Below, piece after piece: positions 43,902 to 52,754 of a stretch of DNA of 64,000 nt. This stretch comes from Paraburkholderia ferrariae NBRC 106233. GTDB taxonomy: Bacteria > Pseudomonadota > Gammaproteobacteria > Burkholderiales > Burkholderiaceae. Where the stretch lies: contig NZ_BAYB01000031.1 of NCBI RefSeq assembly GCF_000685035.1, positions 1 to 64,000 on the forward strand. Direction: 5' to 3'. Every line of letters starts with the position of its first letter. Position 1 is the first letter of the stretch. Made by a program: the position numbers and the translations under genes. The notes beneath the pieces are model-generated. The model was not told the DNA's origin, did no database searches, and was given only the letters and a program-made list of their open reading frames with translations.

Positions 43902-45752
43902 TTAGAACCACGCGTCCTGCGCATCGAGCGTCGTGCGGTCGAGCGCCGCGAGCAGATCGAATTGCGCGGCCGTTTTAGGCAGCTCCCACACGAAGAAGTA
44001 CTGCGCGGCGGCCAGCTTGCCGCGATAGAAGTCCTCGTCCTGCACGCGCTCCTGCGCGAGCGCGGCGCGCGCCGCGAGCCCCTGTTCGAGCCAGATCCAC
44101 GCGAGCACCACGTGGCCGAACGCTTCCAGGTACACCGAAGCATTGGCGAGCGTGACGGCGGGGTCGCCCGCGGACCACAGCGTTTGCGTGACCTCCACGA
44201 GGCGCTGCAGCGCCGCATCGAGCGCGCGGGCGTGGGCCGCGTCGGTCGCGTCGCCATTCGAGCGCGCGCGTTCGAGCGTGGCCTGTACGCGTTGCGAGAA
44301 CAGCTTCAGCGCCGCGCCGTTGTCGATCACCACCTTGCGGCCCAGCAGGTCGAGCCCCTGAATGCCGTGCGTACCTTCGTGTATGGGATTGAGGCGATTG
44401 TCGCGGTAGAACTGTTCGACGTTGTATTCGCGCGTGTAGCCGTAGCCGCCATGAACCTGGATGGCGAGGTCGTTCGCCGCCAGACACCACTGCGAAGGCC
44501 AGCTTTTCGCAATCGGCGTGAGCAGGTCGAGCAGCAGCGTGTACGGCGCGCGTTCGGCGTCGTTGCCGATCGCAGTGGATTCGTCGATGAGCTTCGCGCA
44601 GTAAAGGTTGAGCGCGAGCGCCCCTTCCACATAGCTCTTTTGCGCGAGCAGCATGCGGCGCACGTCCGCGTGTTCGACGAGCTTCACCTGGGGCGAGGCC
44701 GCATCCTTGCCGCCCGCACCCACGGGGCGGCCCTGCGGGCGGTTGCGCGCATAGTCGAGCGCGTGCAGGTAGCCGGTGTAGCCGAGCATGGTTGCGCCGA
44801 GCCCCACGCCCACGCGCGCCTCGTTCATCATGTGGAACATGCAGGCCAGCCCCTGATGCGGCTTGCCCACCAGGTAGCCGATCGCGCCCGCGCGGCCGCC
44901 CGGCGTATGCTTCGTGCCCTCGCCGAAATTCAGCAGGCAGTTCGTCGTGCCGCGGTAGCCCATCTTGTGATTGAGGCCGGCGAGCACGACGTCGTTGTGC
45001 TCGCCGCAGGTGCCGTCTTCGTTCACCAGGTACTTCGGCACGACGAAGAGCGAGATGCCCTTCACGCCCGGAATCAGCTTGCCGTCGGGGCTGGGGATTT
45101 TCGCCAGCACGAGGTGCACGATGTTTTCGGAAAGCTCGTGCTCGCCGCCCGAAATCCACATCTTGTTGCCGCGCAGGCGGTACTGCGCGCCGAACGGCGA
45201 TTCGCCCTCGTAGTCGGCGCGCGTGGCGACATCCGAGAGCGACGACCCCGCCTGCGGTTCGGAAAGACACATGGTGCCGAAGTAGCGCCCCTCGAATTCG
45301 GGACGCACGAAGGCGTCGATCTGCCTGGGGCTGCCGTGCGCGAGCAGCAGGTTCGCGTTGCCGATCGTGAGGAACGGATACGCGCTGGTGCCCACGTTCG
45401 CGCCGAGGAACCACGCGAAGCCGGCCTTTTCGACGACGAGCGGCAACTGCATGCCGCCGTACGCGTAGTCCTGGCCGGCGGCGGTGAGGCCCGCTTCGCT
45501 GAAGGCGCTGAGCGCGGTCTTCACTTCCGGAATGATCGTGACGGTTTCCCCGTCGAAGTGCGGTTCGTTCTGGTCGTTCTTCTTGTTGTGCGGGGCGAAC
45601 AGGTCGGTCGCGATCTTTTCGCAGGTGTCGAGCGCCGCGTCGAAGGTTTCGCGCGAGTGGTCTGCGTAGCGCGGAATGCGCGTGAGGCTCTCCACGTCGA
45701 GCCACTCGTAGAGCAGGAAGTTCAGGTCACGGCGGGAAAGAATCAGCGACAT
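43902..45752 (-). CDS. Acyl-CoA dehydrogenase family protein
   Basis: A 616-residue flavoprotein of the long acyl-CoA dehydrogenase group with an extra C-terminal domain. It has the FAD and substrate motifs GTMCLSEPQAGSSLSDVATRA, KMWISGGEHELSENIVHLVLA and VQVHGGYGY-type AIQVHGGYGYTREYNVEQFYRD, then NPIHEGTHGIQGLDLLGRK. The extended C-terminus (about residues 470-616) is typical of the DmdC/AcdB-like subgroup, which acts on methylmercaptopropionyl-CoA or other acyl-CoAs. The start at 45752 (MSLILSRRDLNFLLYEWLDV) matches the family; upstream frame is not conserved. A perfect palindrome lies 48 bp upstream. Confidence 0.92.
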   Translation of the reverse strand: MSLILSRRDLNFLLYEWLDVESLTRIPRYADHSRETFDAALDTCEKIATDLFAPHNKKNDQNEPHFDGETVTIIPEVKTALSAFSEAGLTAAGQDYAYGGMQLPLVVEKAGFAWFLGANVGTSAYPFLTIGNANLLLAHGSPRQIDAFVRPEFEGRYFGTMCLSEPQAGSSLSDVATRADYEGESPFGAQYRLRGNKMWISGGEHELSENIVHLVLAKIPSPDGKLIPGVKGISLFVVPKYLVNEDGTCGEHNDVVLAGLNHKMGYRGTTNCLLNFGEGTKHTPGGRAGAIGYLVGKPHQGLACMFHMMNEARVGVGLGATMLGYTGYLHALDYARNRPQGRPVGAGGKDAASPQVKLVEHADVRRMLLAQKSYVEGALALNLYCAKLIDESTAIGNDAERAPYTLLLDLLTPIAKSWPSQWCLAANDLAIQVHGGYGYTREYNVEQFYRDNRLNPIHEGTHGIQGLDLLGRKVVIDNGAALKLFSQRVQATLERARSNGDATDAAHARALDAALQRLVEVTQTLWSAGDPAVTLANASVYLEAFGHVVLAWIWLEQGLAARAALAQERVQDEDFYRGKLAAAQYFFVWELPKTAAQFDLLAALDRTTLDAQDAWF

Positions 45753-45799
45753 GGCGCACGCTCGCAAAAAAGAAGTTCGATTCCCGCGAGCGTACACAA

Positions 45800-45819
45800 A
45801 ATAGAACGATCGTGCTATT
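45800..45819. promoter_or_regulatory. Palindromic operator upstream of acyl-CoA dehydrogenase
   Basis: AATAG-A-ACGATCGT-G-CTATT, symmetric except for one pair. The form and size resemble TetR-family operators rather than LysR sites. It lies between the divergent dehydrogenase and LysR genes, 48 bp from the dehydrogenase start. Confidence 0.6.
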
Positions 45820-45916
45820 GGAAAATGCGCGAGGTGGGGCGACCGGCGCGTTGAGATCCATGGATGGAGAGAATCCTTCATGATCGGGATTCATCTTTCC
45901 GGAAAGCGAGAGTGCG

Positions 45917-46834
45917 ATGGACCGTCTGGATGCCATGTCCGTGCTGGTCGCCGTGGTGGACGCGGGCAGCCTTTCCGCCGCCGCGCGGCGCCTCGGCATG
46001 CCGCTCGCCACCGTGAGCCGCAAGGTGGGCGAACTGGAGGCGCATCTCAAGACGCGCCTGCTCACCCGCACCACGCGCCAGCTTGCACTGACCGAGGCGG
46101 GCGCGTCGTACCTGGCCGCGTGCCGGCGCATTCTCGAAGAGGTGGGCGAGGCCGAGCGCGCCGCAACGGGCGAATACACCTCGCCCAGAGGCGACCTCAC
46201 GATCACGGCGCCCGTGGTGTTCGGGCGCCTGCACGTGGTTCCGGTGGTGGCGGAATTCCTCTCGCTCTATCCCGAGATCGACGTGCGGCTCGTGCTGGCG
46301 GACCGCGTGGTCAATTTACTGGAGGACCACCTGGATGTGGCCGTGCGCATCGGCGAACTGCCGGATAGCGCGCTCGTGGCGCGCGGCCTGGGCGCGATCC
46401 GGCGCGTGGTTTGCGCGAGTCCGGGCTACCTGGCCGAGCATGGCGTGCCGCTGCAGCCGCGCGATCTCGCGCACCATCGCTGCATCACTTTCGAAGGCAT
46501 TGCCTCTGCGCACAACTGGGTGTTCCGGAATGGCAAGACGCCGGTCACGCTGCCGGTGCGCTCGCGGCTTGTCGTCAATACGGCGGAGGCGTCCATCGAG
46601 GCGGCGATACTGGGCGTGGGGCTCGCGCGCGTGCTGTCCTACCAGATCGCCGACGCGGTGGAGCAGGGCAAGCTCGATATCGTGCTGGACGCTTTCGAGC
46701 CCGAGCCCTGGCCCGTGAGTCTCGTGCATGGCGGGCAGACGCCGCTGCCGCTCAAACTGCGCGCGTTTCTCGACTTCGCCGCGCCGCGCTTGCGCACGCG
46801 GATCGCGCAGACGCTGGGCGGAAGGAAGACCTGA
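45917..46834 (+). CDS. LysR-family transcriptional regulator
   Basis: A 305-residue regulator with N-terminal helix-turn-helix (MDRLDAMSVLVAVVDAGSLSAAARRLGMPLATVSRKVGELEAHLKTRLLTRTTRQ) and an effector domain of the CrgA-like group (YTSPRGDLTITAPVVFGRLHVVPVVAEFLSLYPEIDVRLVL). It is divergent from the acyl-CoA dehydrogenase, which is its natural candidate target. Effector is unknown. Confidence 0.9.
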   Translation: MDRLDAMSVLVAVVDAGSLSAAARRLGMPLATVSRKVGELEAHLKTRLLTRTTRQLALTEAGASYLAACRRILEEVGEAERAATGEYTSPRGDLTITAPVVFGRLHVVPVVAEFLSLYPEIDVRLVLADRVVNLLEDHLDVAVRIGELPDSALVARGLGAIRRVVCASPGYLAEHGVPLQPRDLAHHRCITFEGIASAHNWVFRNGKTPVTLPVRSRLVVNTAEASIEAAILGVGLARVLSYQIADAVEQGKLDIVLDAFEPEPWPVSLVHGGQTPLPLKLRAFLDFAAPRLRTRIAQTLGGRKT

Positions 46835-46839
46835 ACGAA

Positions 46840-46887
46840 GGGCGATGACAAAAGGGGCGATGACAAAGGGGGATGACAAAAGGGCGA
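46840..46887. repeat. Short tandem repeat in convergent spacer
   Basis: Three and a partial copy of a 13-15-bp unit of the form GGGCGATGACAAAA fill the entire gap between the LysR stop and the hydrolase stop. The units differ by one or two bases. No other feature is present. Confidence 0.7.
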
Positions 46888-48072
46888 TTACTTTGCCGCA
46901 TAACCGCCGGGCTTCGGTGCGAGCGCGGCGTCGAAGAAGGTCAGCACGCGCGCGGCCGTTGCGTCGTGGACCGCCTCGCGATCGACGCCCGGGCCGTCTT
47001 TGCAGATCGCCGGCCGGCGTGCCGCCGCGTTCGGCAGGCACACGTCGATGAACGTGTAGTGCGAGGCGCCCGGCACCATCATGAGACTCGACTGCGGCAG
47101 GAAGCCCGCAATCCGCTCGACATTGGTGGCGGGCGGCGCGGTCACGTCGGCCGTGCCGGCGGCGAAGGCCACGGGGATATCGACGCCGGCGAACGAGGCC
47201 GCGTCGAAGGCTTCGCCGAGCGCGGGGGCAATTGCGAAGACGGCCTTGACGCGCGGGTCGCGGTACGAGGCCCCGGAGCGCGCCATCGACTCGGCCATGG
47301 CCGGCGTGGGCGGCGCCATCAGGCTCGTGCCGTCCGTGCGCCGTTTCGCTTCGGGCGGCGTGCAGATCGCGTCGGCCTGGGGCGAGCGGCAGAACGCCTC
47401 GAACGCCGCGAGGCGGGTGCGCGCGCCGGCCAGTTCCAGCACGGTGTAGCCGCCCAGCGAAAAACCCATCGCGCCGATTCTCGATGCGTCGATACGCGGG
47501 CCGAACACCGGGTCGGAGAGCAGGGCGTCGAGCATTTCGCTAACGTCCGTGGCACGTTCCCACCAGAGCAGGAAGCCCTCGCGCGTGAGCGGTTCGAGCG
47601 CGTTGTTGCCCGGGTGATTGACGCCCGCCACAAGGTAGCCGTGCGCCGCGAGGTCGGCGGCGAGCCAGTCTTCGTCGCTCGCGCTGCCGCCGGTGCCGTG
47701 CGAGAGCAGGATCAATGGGTAACGTGCCTGCGCCGCGGAGGGTTCGCCGGCCCGGGCGACCGGATGGCCGCGAAAGAGCGGGTCGTCGGGCGCGCCCAGG
47801 TGGTTGGGCACTTCGGGCACGCCGGCATCGACGGGATACCAGATCGTCGTGAGGAGACGCTCCGTTCTGGCGCCGCGCCAGTTGCGCTCGACGGGCGGGA
47901 CGACCGAACGCTGCGCCTCGCCGACGTGGTAACTCGCACCGTGAGCGGGTTCTTCGGCGCGGGCGGGAGACGAAATGAGCAGCGGCGTGGCGAGCAGGAG
48001 CGCCATGACCGCGGCCCGTGCCCGGCGCCCGGTTGTGTGGTGCGCGGGTGTTGCCTTGCCTGAGCCGTCCAT
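46888..48072 (-). CDS. Exported alpha/beta hydrolase (dienelactone hydrolase/PAF-acetylhydrolase-like)
   Basis: A 394-residue protein with an export signal (RRARAAVMALLLATPLLISSPARA). The fold shows LLTTIWYPVDAGVP, the oxyanion region LLSHGTGGSASDEDWLAADLAAHGYLVAGVNHPG, the nucleophile Ser in IGAMGFSLGGYTVLEL and a late His in VPGASHYTFIDVC. This layout matches predicted dienelactone hydrolases of the COG4188 type. The ATG at 48072 has GGAGA upstream. The frame stays open for a further 2.4 kb upstream, but only antisense to the GGDEF/EAL gene. Substrate is not known. Confidence 0.85.
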   Translation of the reverse strand: MDGSGKATPAHHTTGRRARAAVMALLLATPLLISSPARAEEPAHGASYHVGEAQRSVVPPVERNWRGARTERLLTTIWYPVDAGVPEVPNHLGAPDDPLFRGHPVARAGEPSAAQARYPLILLSHGTGGSASDEDWLAADLAAHGYLVAGVNHPGNNALEPLTREGFLLWWERATDVSEMLDALLSDPVFGPRIDASRIGAMGFSLGGYTVLELAGARTRLAAFEAFCRSPQADAICTPPEAKRRTDGTSLMAPPTPAMAESMARSGASYRDPRVKAVFAIAPALGEAFDAASFAGVDIPVAFAAGTADVTAPPATNVERIAGFLPQSSLMMVPGASHYTFIDVCLPNAAARRPAICKDGPGVDREAVHDATAARVLTFFDAALAPKPGGYAAK

Positions 48073-48334
48073 CGTATCTCCTGATTGCGTGCGATGCGTG
48101 TCCGCCGTCTGCCACGAGCGTGCGCGAAGCGTGCCCCGGGTCGTGATGGAAACGCTGCGGAGTTCGATTCTATTGATTCCGCCGTTTGCGGTTGCGCAGG
48201 ATGAGCAAGCGCTGCCGCGCGCCTGCGGGCAGGGGCTACCGATGCGCCGGCGCAACGGCGCGCGCCGCCATGCGAATGCGCTACCGGCGCCCGCGCGGGT
48301 CGTGCTATCGTGCTGCCGCCGCGGGGGTAATTTC

Positions 48335-48364
48335 ATGGCCAATAAGAAGGAGATCAAACTGTGA
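48335..48364 (+). CDS. Possible upstream mini-ORF (9 residues)
   Basis: ATG GCC AAT AAG AAG GAG..., encoding MANKKEIKL, ends with TGA that overlaps the ATG of the following gene (TGATG at 48362-48366). The mini-ORF contains the AAGGAG ribosome site of the next gene, so its translation could modulate access to that site. This is a layout observation only. Confidence 0.25.
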   Translation: MANKKEIKL

Positions 48365-50415
48365 TGACCGTGCTGGGTTGCATCGTCTTCAAGCACAATC
48401 CCTGGCTCGTCGTGATCGCCGTGCTGATCTGCGGTGCGGGCTCGTGGGTGACGGCAAGGCTCGTGCTGCGCGCGTTCGGGGCCACCGGCTTGCAGCGCGC
48501 CGGCTGGATCTTCCTCACAGGCATTTCCGCGGCCGTGGCGATCTGGTGCACGCACTTCGTCGCGATACTCGGTTTCGATCCGGGCGTGCCGGTGGCGTTC
48601 GATCCCGTGCAGACCATCGTCTCGCTCTTCATCGCACTGGTGGGCAGCCTCGGCGGGGTGGCCATCGCCACGAGCCGCGTGACGCGTTTCGCGCCCGCCG
48701 CGGGGGGCGCCGTGCTCGGCCTGGCCGTCGCGCTCATGCACTACGCCGGGATGCTCGCTTACCGCGTGGAAGGCATCGTTAGCTGGGATCGCACCTACCT
48801 CGTTGCGTCGATCGTGCTCGCGGTTGCGTTCGGTGCCGCTGCGCTGCAGCGTGCAGCGTCGCGCGGGCCCGGTTCCGAGCTTTCGGTGGCGGCGCTGCTC
48901 GCCACGGGCATCGCCGCGCTGCACTTTACCGGCATGACCGCCTTCCAGGTGGTGCCCATGCCGATTGCCGGCTCGTTCTCCAATCCTTCCGCGCTCCACG
49001 CGCTGGCACTCGCGGTGGCCGGCATGGCGTTCATCATCGCGGGCGCGGGGTTCGTGAGCTATCTGCTCGACGACAGCGTGCGCGCGGAATCCGTCGAGCA
49101 CCTGCGCGCCATGGCGCTGAGCGACGTCCTCACCGGCCTGCCCAATCGCGCGGGCTTCAACGAACGGCTCGACCGGGAGATCGCGCGTACGGAGGCGCGG
49201 CAAGGCAAGCTCGCGCTGGTCGGCATCGACCTGAACCGCTTCAAGGACATCAACGATCTGCGCGGCCATCATGCCGGCGACGAAGTTCTGCGCATCCTCG
49301 CGCGGCGCCTCGCGAGCCTGCTTGGGCACGAGGAATTCGTCGCGCGCGTGGGCGGCGACGAATTCGTGGCGATCAAGTGCTTTGGCGCGCGCGAGGAGCT
49401 GATGGATTTCCTCGAGCGTCTCGAGATCGCGCTGTTCCGGCCGATCCGCTACGACGACTGGGAAGTCGTGTCGGGCGCGAGCCTGGGTGTGGCGATCTAT
49501 CCCGACGATGCCACTACGAAAGCCGTGCTCATCAACAACGCCGATCTCGCGATGTACCGCGCGAAGGCCGATATTGCCCACGCGGTGTGCTTCTACGAGC
49601 CCGCCATGGACGAGATCTCCCGGGCGCGCCGCACGCTCGCCGCCGACCTGCGCGATGCGCTGGCGCGCAATCAGTTGAGCGTGTATTACCAGGTGCAGAC
49701 TTCGGTGGCGAGCCGCGAGATTTGCGGCTACGAGGCGCTGCTGCGCTGGGAGCATCCGCGCCGCGGTTTCGTGCCGCCTTCCGAATTCATTCCGCTGGCG
49801 GAGGAGAACGGCCTCATCCTGACCATTGGCGCCTGGGTGCTGCGCGAAGCGTGCTCGCGCGCCGTGTCGTGGGTGCCGCCCTACAAGGTCGCGGTGAACC
49901 TCTCGCCCGTGCAGTTCGCGCATGCGGACCTGCCCAGGCTGGTGGAAGACGTGCTGAGGGAAACGGGGCTCGCCCCCTCGCGGCTCGAACTCGAACTCAC
50001 CGAATCGACGATCTTCGCCGACCGCGAGCGTTCGTTGACCGTGCTCCAGCAGATCAAGGCGCTGGGCGTGAGCCTCGCGCTCGACGATTTCGGCACGGGG
50101 TATTCGTCGCTCGATACGCTGCGCTCGTTCCCGTTCGACAAGATCAAGCTCGACCAGTCGTTCGTGCGGGAAACCGAATCGAGCCGCCAGGCCACGGCGA
50201 TCGTGCGGGCCGTGCTCGCGCTCGGCAAGAGCCTCGGGATTCCGGTGCTGGCCGAAGGCATCGAAACCCAGGATCAGCTCGCGCTGCTGGCGGGCGAGGG
50301 CTGCGACGAAGTGCAGGGCTTCCTGCTGGGCCGGCCCGCGCCGCTCAGCCAGATCATTGCGAGCGGACAGCTTTCGCTGGGCGTGGCGGGCGCGCAGGCG
50401 ATCGCGGCGGGTTGA
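48361..50415 (+). CDS. MHYT-GGDEF-EAL cyclic-di-GMP enzyme
   Basis: Membrane protein of 684 residues. The N-terminal seven-helix MHYT sensor (to about residue 240) has the repeated Met/His pairs in WCTHFVAILGF, ALMHYAGMLAYR and ALHFTGMTAF, thought to bind copper or sense gas. A GGDEF domain follows with intact RVGGDEFV, then an EAL domain with YEALLRWEHP and the loop LALDDFGTGYSSL plus KIKLDQSFV and LAEGIET. Both catalytic motifs look active, so it could make and degrade c-di-GMP. GTG at 48361 has AAGGAG at ideal spacing; ATG at 48364 is the alternative. Confidence 0.92.
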   Translation: MMTVLGCIVFKHNPWLVVIAVLICGAGSWVTARLVLRAFGATGLQRAGWIFLTGISAAVAIWCTHFVAILGFDPGVPVAFDPVQTIVSLFIALVGSLGGVAIATSRVTRFAPAAGGAVLGLAVALMHYAGMLAYRVEGIVSWDRTYLVASIVLAVAFGAAALQRAASRGPGSELSVAALLATGIAALHFTGMTAFQVVPMPIAGSFSNPSALHALALAVAGMAFIIAGAGFVSYLLDDSVRAESVEHLRAMALSDVLTGLPNRAGFNERLDREIARTEARQGKLALVGIDLNRFKDINDLRGHHAGDEVLRILARRLASLLGHEEFVARVGGDEFVAIKCFGAREELMDFLERLEIALFRPIRYDDWEVVSGASLGVAIYPDDATTKAVLINNADLAMYRAKADIAHAVCFYEPAMDEISRARRTLAADLRDALARNQLSVYYQVQTSVASREICGYEALLRWEHPRRGFVPPSEFIPLAEENGLILTIGAWVLREACSRAVSWVPPYKVAVNLSPVQFAHADLPRLVEDVLRETGLAPSRLELELTESTIFADRERSLTVLQQIKALGVSLALDDFGTGYSSLDTLRSFPFDKIKLDQSFVRETESSRQATAIVRAVLALGKSLGIPVLAEGIETQDQLALLAGEGCDEVQGFLLGRPAPLSQIIASGQLSLGVAGAQAIAAG

Positions 50416-50499
50416 GCGGGCGCGCTGGTCGCGCCTCGCTGATTTCTTGTTGCGGTTCGGGTCAGGATGGGCCCGGACGTTCGGATTCCCGGATCGCGC

Positions 50500-50710
50500 G
50501 CGCCAGGGCATTCTGCACCGCGCGCCGATCGACCCTTGCGTGAACATCTACGGCGCCGCGTGGCTCCTCAAGCAGAAGATGGTGTGCTGCGGCAACACGT
50601 GGCGCGCCATCGGCGCCTGTCACCCGGAATCGCCGCGCGAGCGCGATGCCTATGCGCGCAGTATTCAGGCAATTCTCGTGAGCTGGGGGCAGTGGCTGCC
50701 CGCGCATTGA
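50500..50710 (+). pseudogene. Lytic transglycosylase, C-terminal remnant
   Basis: The frame ILHRAPIDPCVNIYGAAWLLKQKM, then GNTWRAIGACHPESPRERDAYARSIQAIL, ends at 50710. It resembles the last part of an IagB/VirB1-type soluble lytic transglycosylase, where IDPCVNIYAGAW-like and GAYHS-like segments follow the active site. The catalytic Glu region and the export signal are absent; upstream sequence is the tail of the GGDEF/EAL gene. It looks like a decayed fragment, perhaps left by an old rearrangement. Another nested frame is open from 50357 but adds no homologous residues. Confidence 0.6.
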
Positions 50711-50747
50711 TCCGGCGCGGCCGGCTTATTTCTCACTTATTTCTCAC

Positions 50748-51383
50748 TTACTTCTCGTCGGCTGCGTTCCTGAATCCGCCGATCAGCCGGGCGAGCGCTG
50801 CGGCCACTTCGTCCCGGTCCAGTGCGAGTTCCGGCGCGGCCACCATGCCGCGCAGCACGCCGGCCACGGCCTGCGTAACGACGAAGGCTTCCGCTTGAGC
50901 GAGCGGGCGCGCGCCGGCCGGCCGACCCTCGCCTTCGGAGTCGAGCAGCCGCGCCGTCACGGACGCAAGGAGCGGCTTGAGCCGCGTGCCGCGCGTGAGC
51001 GCATGTTCGAGCAACTGGCGGTGCACGCCGCGGCGTCCGCCGTAGCTGTCGAGCACCGCGTTCACGATCAGCCGCATGCGCGCTTCCATTGAACGTTCGG
51101 GCGACGTCTCCGTAAACACCGCCATCACGCGTTCGGCCATGGTGCCGAGTTCGCGTTCCGCAAGCGCGTTGACGATGGCCGGCTTGCCATCGAAGTACTG
51201 GTAAAGGGTGCCGATGCTTACCCCCGCTTTCTCCGCGACGGCGTTCGTGGTGAGCGTGTCGATATCGCCGGATTCGAGCAGTTGCTGCGTGGCCTCCAAT
51301 ATGAGAGTGACCTTGTGCAGCGAGCGCTCCTGGCGCGGCTTTCTGCGTGCAAGTTGCTGATTTTTAACGGTTTTGTCTGGCAT
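50748..51383 (-). CDS. TetR-family transcriptional regulator
   Basis: A 211-residue repressor. N-terminal helix-turn-helix (RSLHKVTLILEATQQLLESGDIDTLTTNAVAEKAGVSIGTLYQYFDGKPAIVNALAERE) is typical, and the C-terminal ligand domain is variable. It is divergent from the hydrolase at 51486 with a 102-bp gap. That gap contains CTCGC-N5-GCGAG (51392-51406) and a direct repeat of AACGCGAG, which are candidate sites. It probably controls the hydrolase/FUSC pair. Confidence 0.9.
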   Translation of the reverse strand: MPDKTVKNQQLARRKPRQERSLHKVTLILEATQQLLESGDIDTLTTNAVAEKAGVSIGTLYQYFDGKPAIVNALAERELGTMAERVMAVFTETSPERSMEARMRLIVNAVLDSYGGRRGVHRQLLEHALTRGTRLKPLLASVTARLLDSEGEGRPAGARPLAQAEAFVVTQAVAGVLRGMVAAPELALDRDEVAAALARLIGGFRNAADEK

Positions 51384-51485
51384 GGAACACCCTCGCAGAA
51401 CGCGAGTGCAAAAACGCGAGCAAAGCTCATATTATGGCTCCCGTCGCCGCACCGCAAGCGGCCTGAATTGCCAGGAGTTAGCCCC

Positions 51486-52730
51486 ATGCACCCCGTTCCC
51501 TTCCTGAAAATGAATGCCGCCACCGCCGTTGCCGCGCCCGGGGGGAACGCCCCGGCGCAGGAGGCCGACGGCGTGCGTCCCGACCAGCGCCTCGCGACGC
51601 GCTACTGTTTCGGCGATCCCGATATGGATCTCTTTTTCATGGCCGCACTCGGCTGGGGGCCGACCGGCGGGCTCGATATCGGCGAGGCCTGTTACGTGGC
51701 CAGGCAGATCGTGGATGGCGACCCAGAAAGCTGGGTGAACGCCTTCTCGACCTATGGCGCGCAACTCGACCGCGAAGCAGACGCCTGGCGCCGGCGCGGC
51801 CATTTGCGCACGGCGGGCGAATTCCGTCTCAAGGCGTTTGCGAGCTACCGCTCGTCGTGGCAATTCGCGGAGCCGGACGGCTGCTTCGACGCGCTCTATG
51901 CGCGCCACAAGCAGGCCTTCGCTCTGGCGATGCAGGAGCTCGATTTGCCCGCCGCGTTCTTCGAGGTGCCGTGGGGCGCAGCGACGCTGCCCGGCGTGTT
52001 TCTGCAGCATGCCAACGCTGCGGCGCCGGTCGTGCTCGTGATCGGCGGCGCCGATACCTGCTTCGAAGATCTCTTCCTTACCGCAGGCCGCAATTTGTTC
52101 GAGCGCGGCTACTCCGTGGCGCTGGTCGATCTGCCGGGACAGGGCAACACGGCGGCGCGCGGCCTGTACTGGACAGCCGACGCCGAAGCGCCCATTGCCG
52201 CGGTGGTCGATACGCTGGTCGAGCGTTTTCATGCCGTGCCTAGGCGCATCGCGCTGCTGGGCCTGAGTCTGGGCGGTTATTTCGTTGCACGGGCTGCGGG
52301 CCATGAAACGCGCTTTGCCACCGTGATGGCCAGCACGCCGTTTCCGGACCCCGCGGAGTTGTTTGCGCTTTCCGTACGCGCAGCCGGGCAGCGCGTGGAG
52401 GGCACGGAGTCTGCCGCCGCGATGCGCAGCCGCCGCATGGCGCTCTGGAAAGCGGGCGCGCGCAGCCCGCAGGCGTTCCTCGCGCGCACGGCCGCCATGA
52501 CGGCGGACCCGGCGCGCGTGAGCGTGCCGTTTCTCTCGATTATCGGTGCCGGGGATTCGCCCGTTTTCACGCTGCAGGCGAAGTCGTGGCACCGGGACAT
52601 CCGCTCCGCGCGCAAGTCGCTCGTGGTGCTCGATGCGGCAACCGGTGCGGACGGTCATGTGCAGGTCAATAATCGTCTGCGACTTGCTCAGGAGTGCTGT
52701 GCATGGATGGACGAGATTTTCGCCGTGTGA
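51486..52730 (+). CDS. Alpha/beta hydrolase, FrsA/DHPON-hydrolase-like
   Basis: A 414-residue enzyme. After an N-terminal helical part the hydrolase fold has PVVLVIGGADTCFEDLFLT, LVDLPGQGNTAARG and the nucleophile Ser in IALLGLSLGGYFVARAAG, with later Asp and His expected in SIIGAGDSP and ADGHVQVN. The helical cap before the fold and the length resemble 2,6-dihydroxypseudooxynicotine hydrolase and FrsA-type proteins. ATG 51486 follows an AGGAG site. It is 24 bp before the FUSC-type gene and probably in one operon under the divergent TetR protein. Substrate unknown. Confidence 0.84.
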   Translation: MHPVPFLKMNAATAVAAPGGNAPAQEADGVRPDQRLATRYCFGDPDMDLFFMAALGWGPTGGLDIGEACYVARQIVDGDPESWVNAFSTYGAQLDREADAWRRRGHLRTAGEFRLKAFASYRSSWQFAEPDGCFDALYARHKQAFALAMQELDLPAAFFEVPWGAATLPGVFLQHANAAAPVVLVIGGADTCFEDLFLTAGRNLFERGYSVALVDLPGQGNTAARGLYWTADAEAPIAAVVDTLVERFHAVPRRIALLGLSLGGYFVARAAGHETRFATVMASTPFPDPAELFALSVRAAGQRVEGTESAAAMRSRRMALWKAGARSPQAFLARTAAMTADPARVSVPFLSIIGAGDSPVFTLQAKSWHRDIRSARKSLVVLDAATGADGHVQVNNRLRLAQECCAWMDEIFAV

Positions 52731-52754
52731 AGCCCGATCGACAGGACGGAGCCG

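Noticed and set aside
43962..45854. 630-codon plus-strand frame
   Set aside because: Antisense shadow of the acyl-CoA dehydrogenase.
48073..50547. Very long minus-strand frame extending the exported hydrolase to 1219 residues
   Set aside because: The extra part is exactly antisense to the GGDEF/EAL gene, is Arg/His/Glu-rich like reverse-frame sequence, and the hydrolase has its own ribosome site and signal peptide at 48072.
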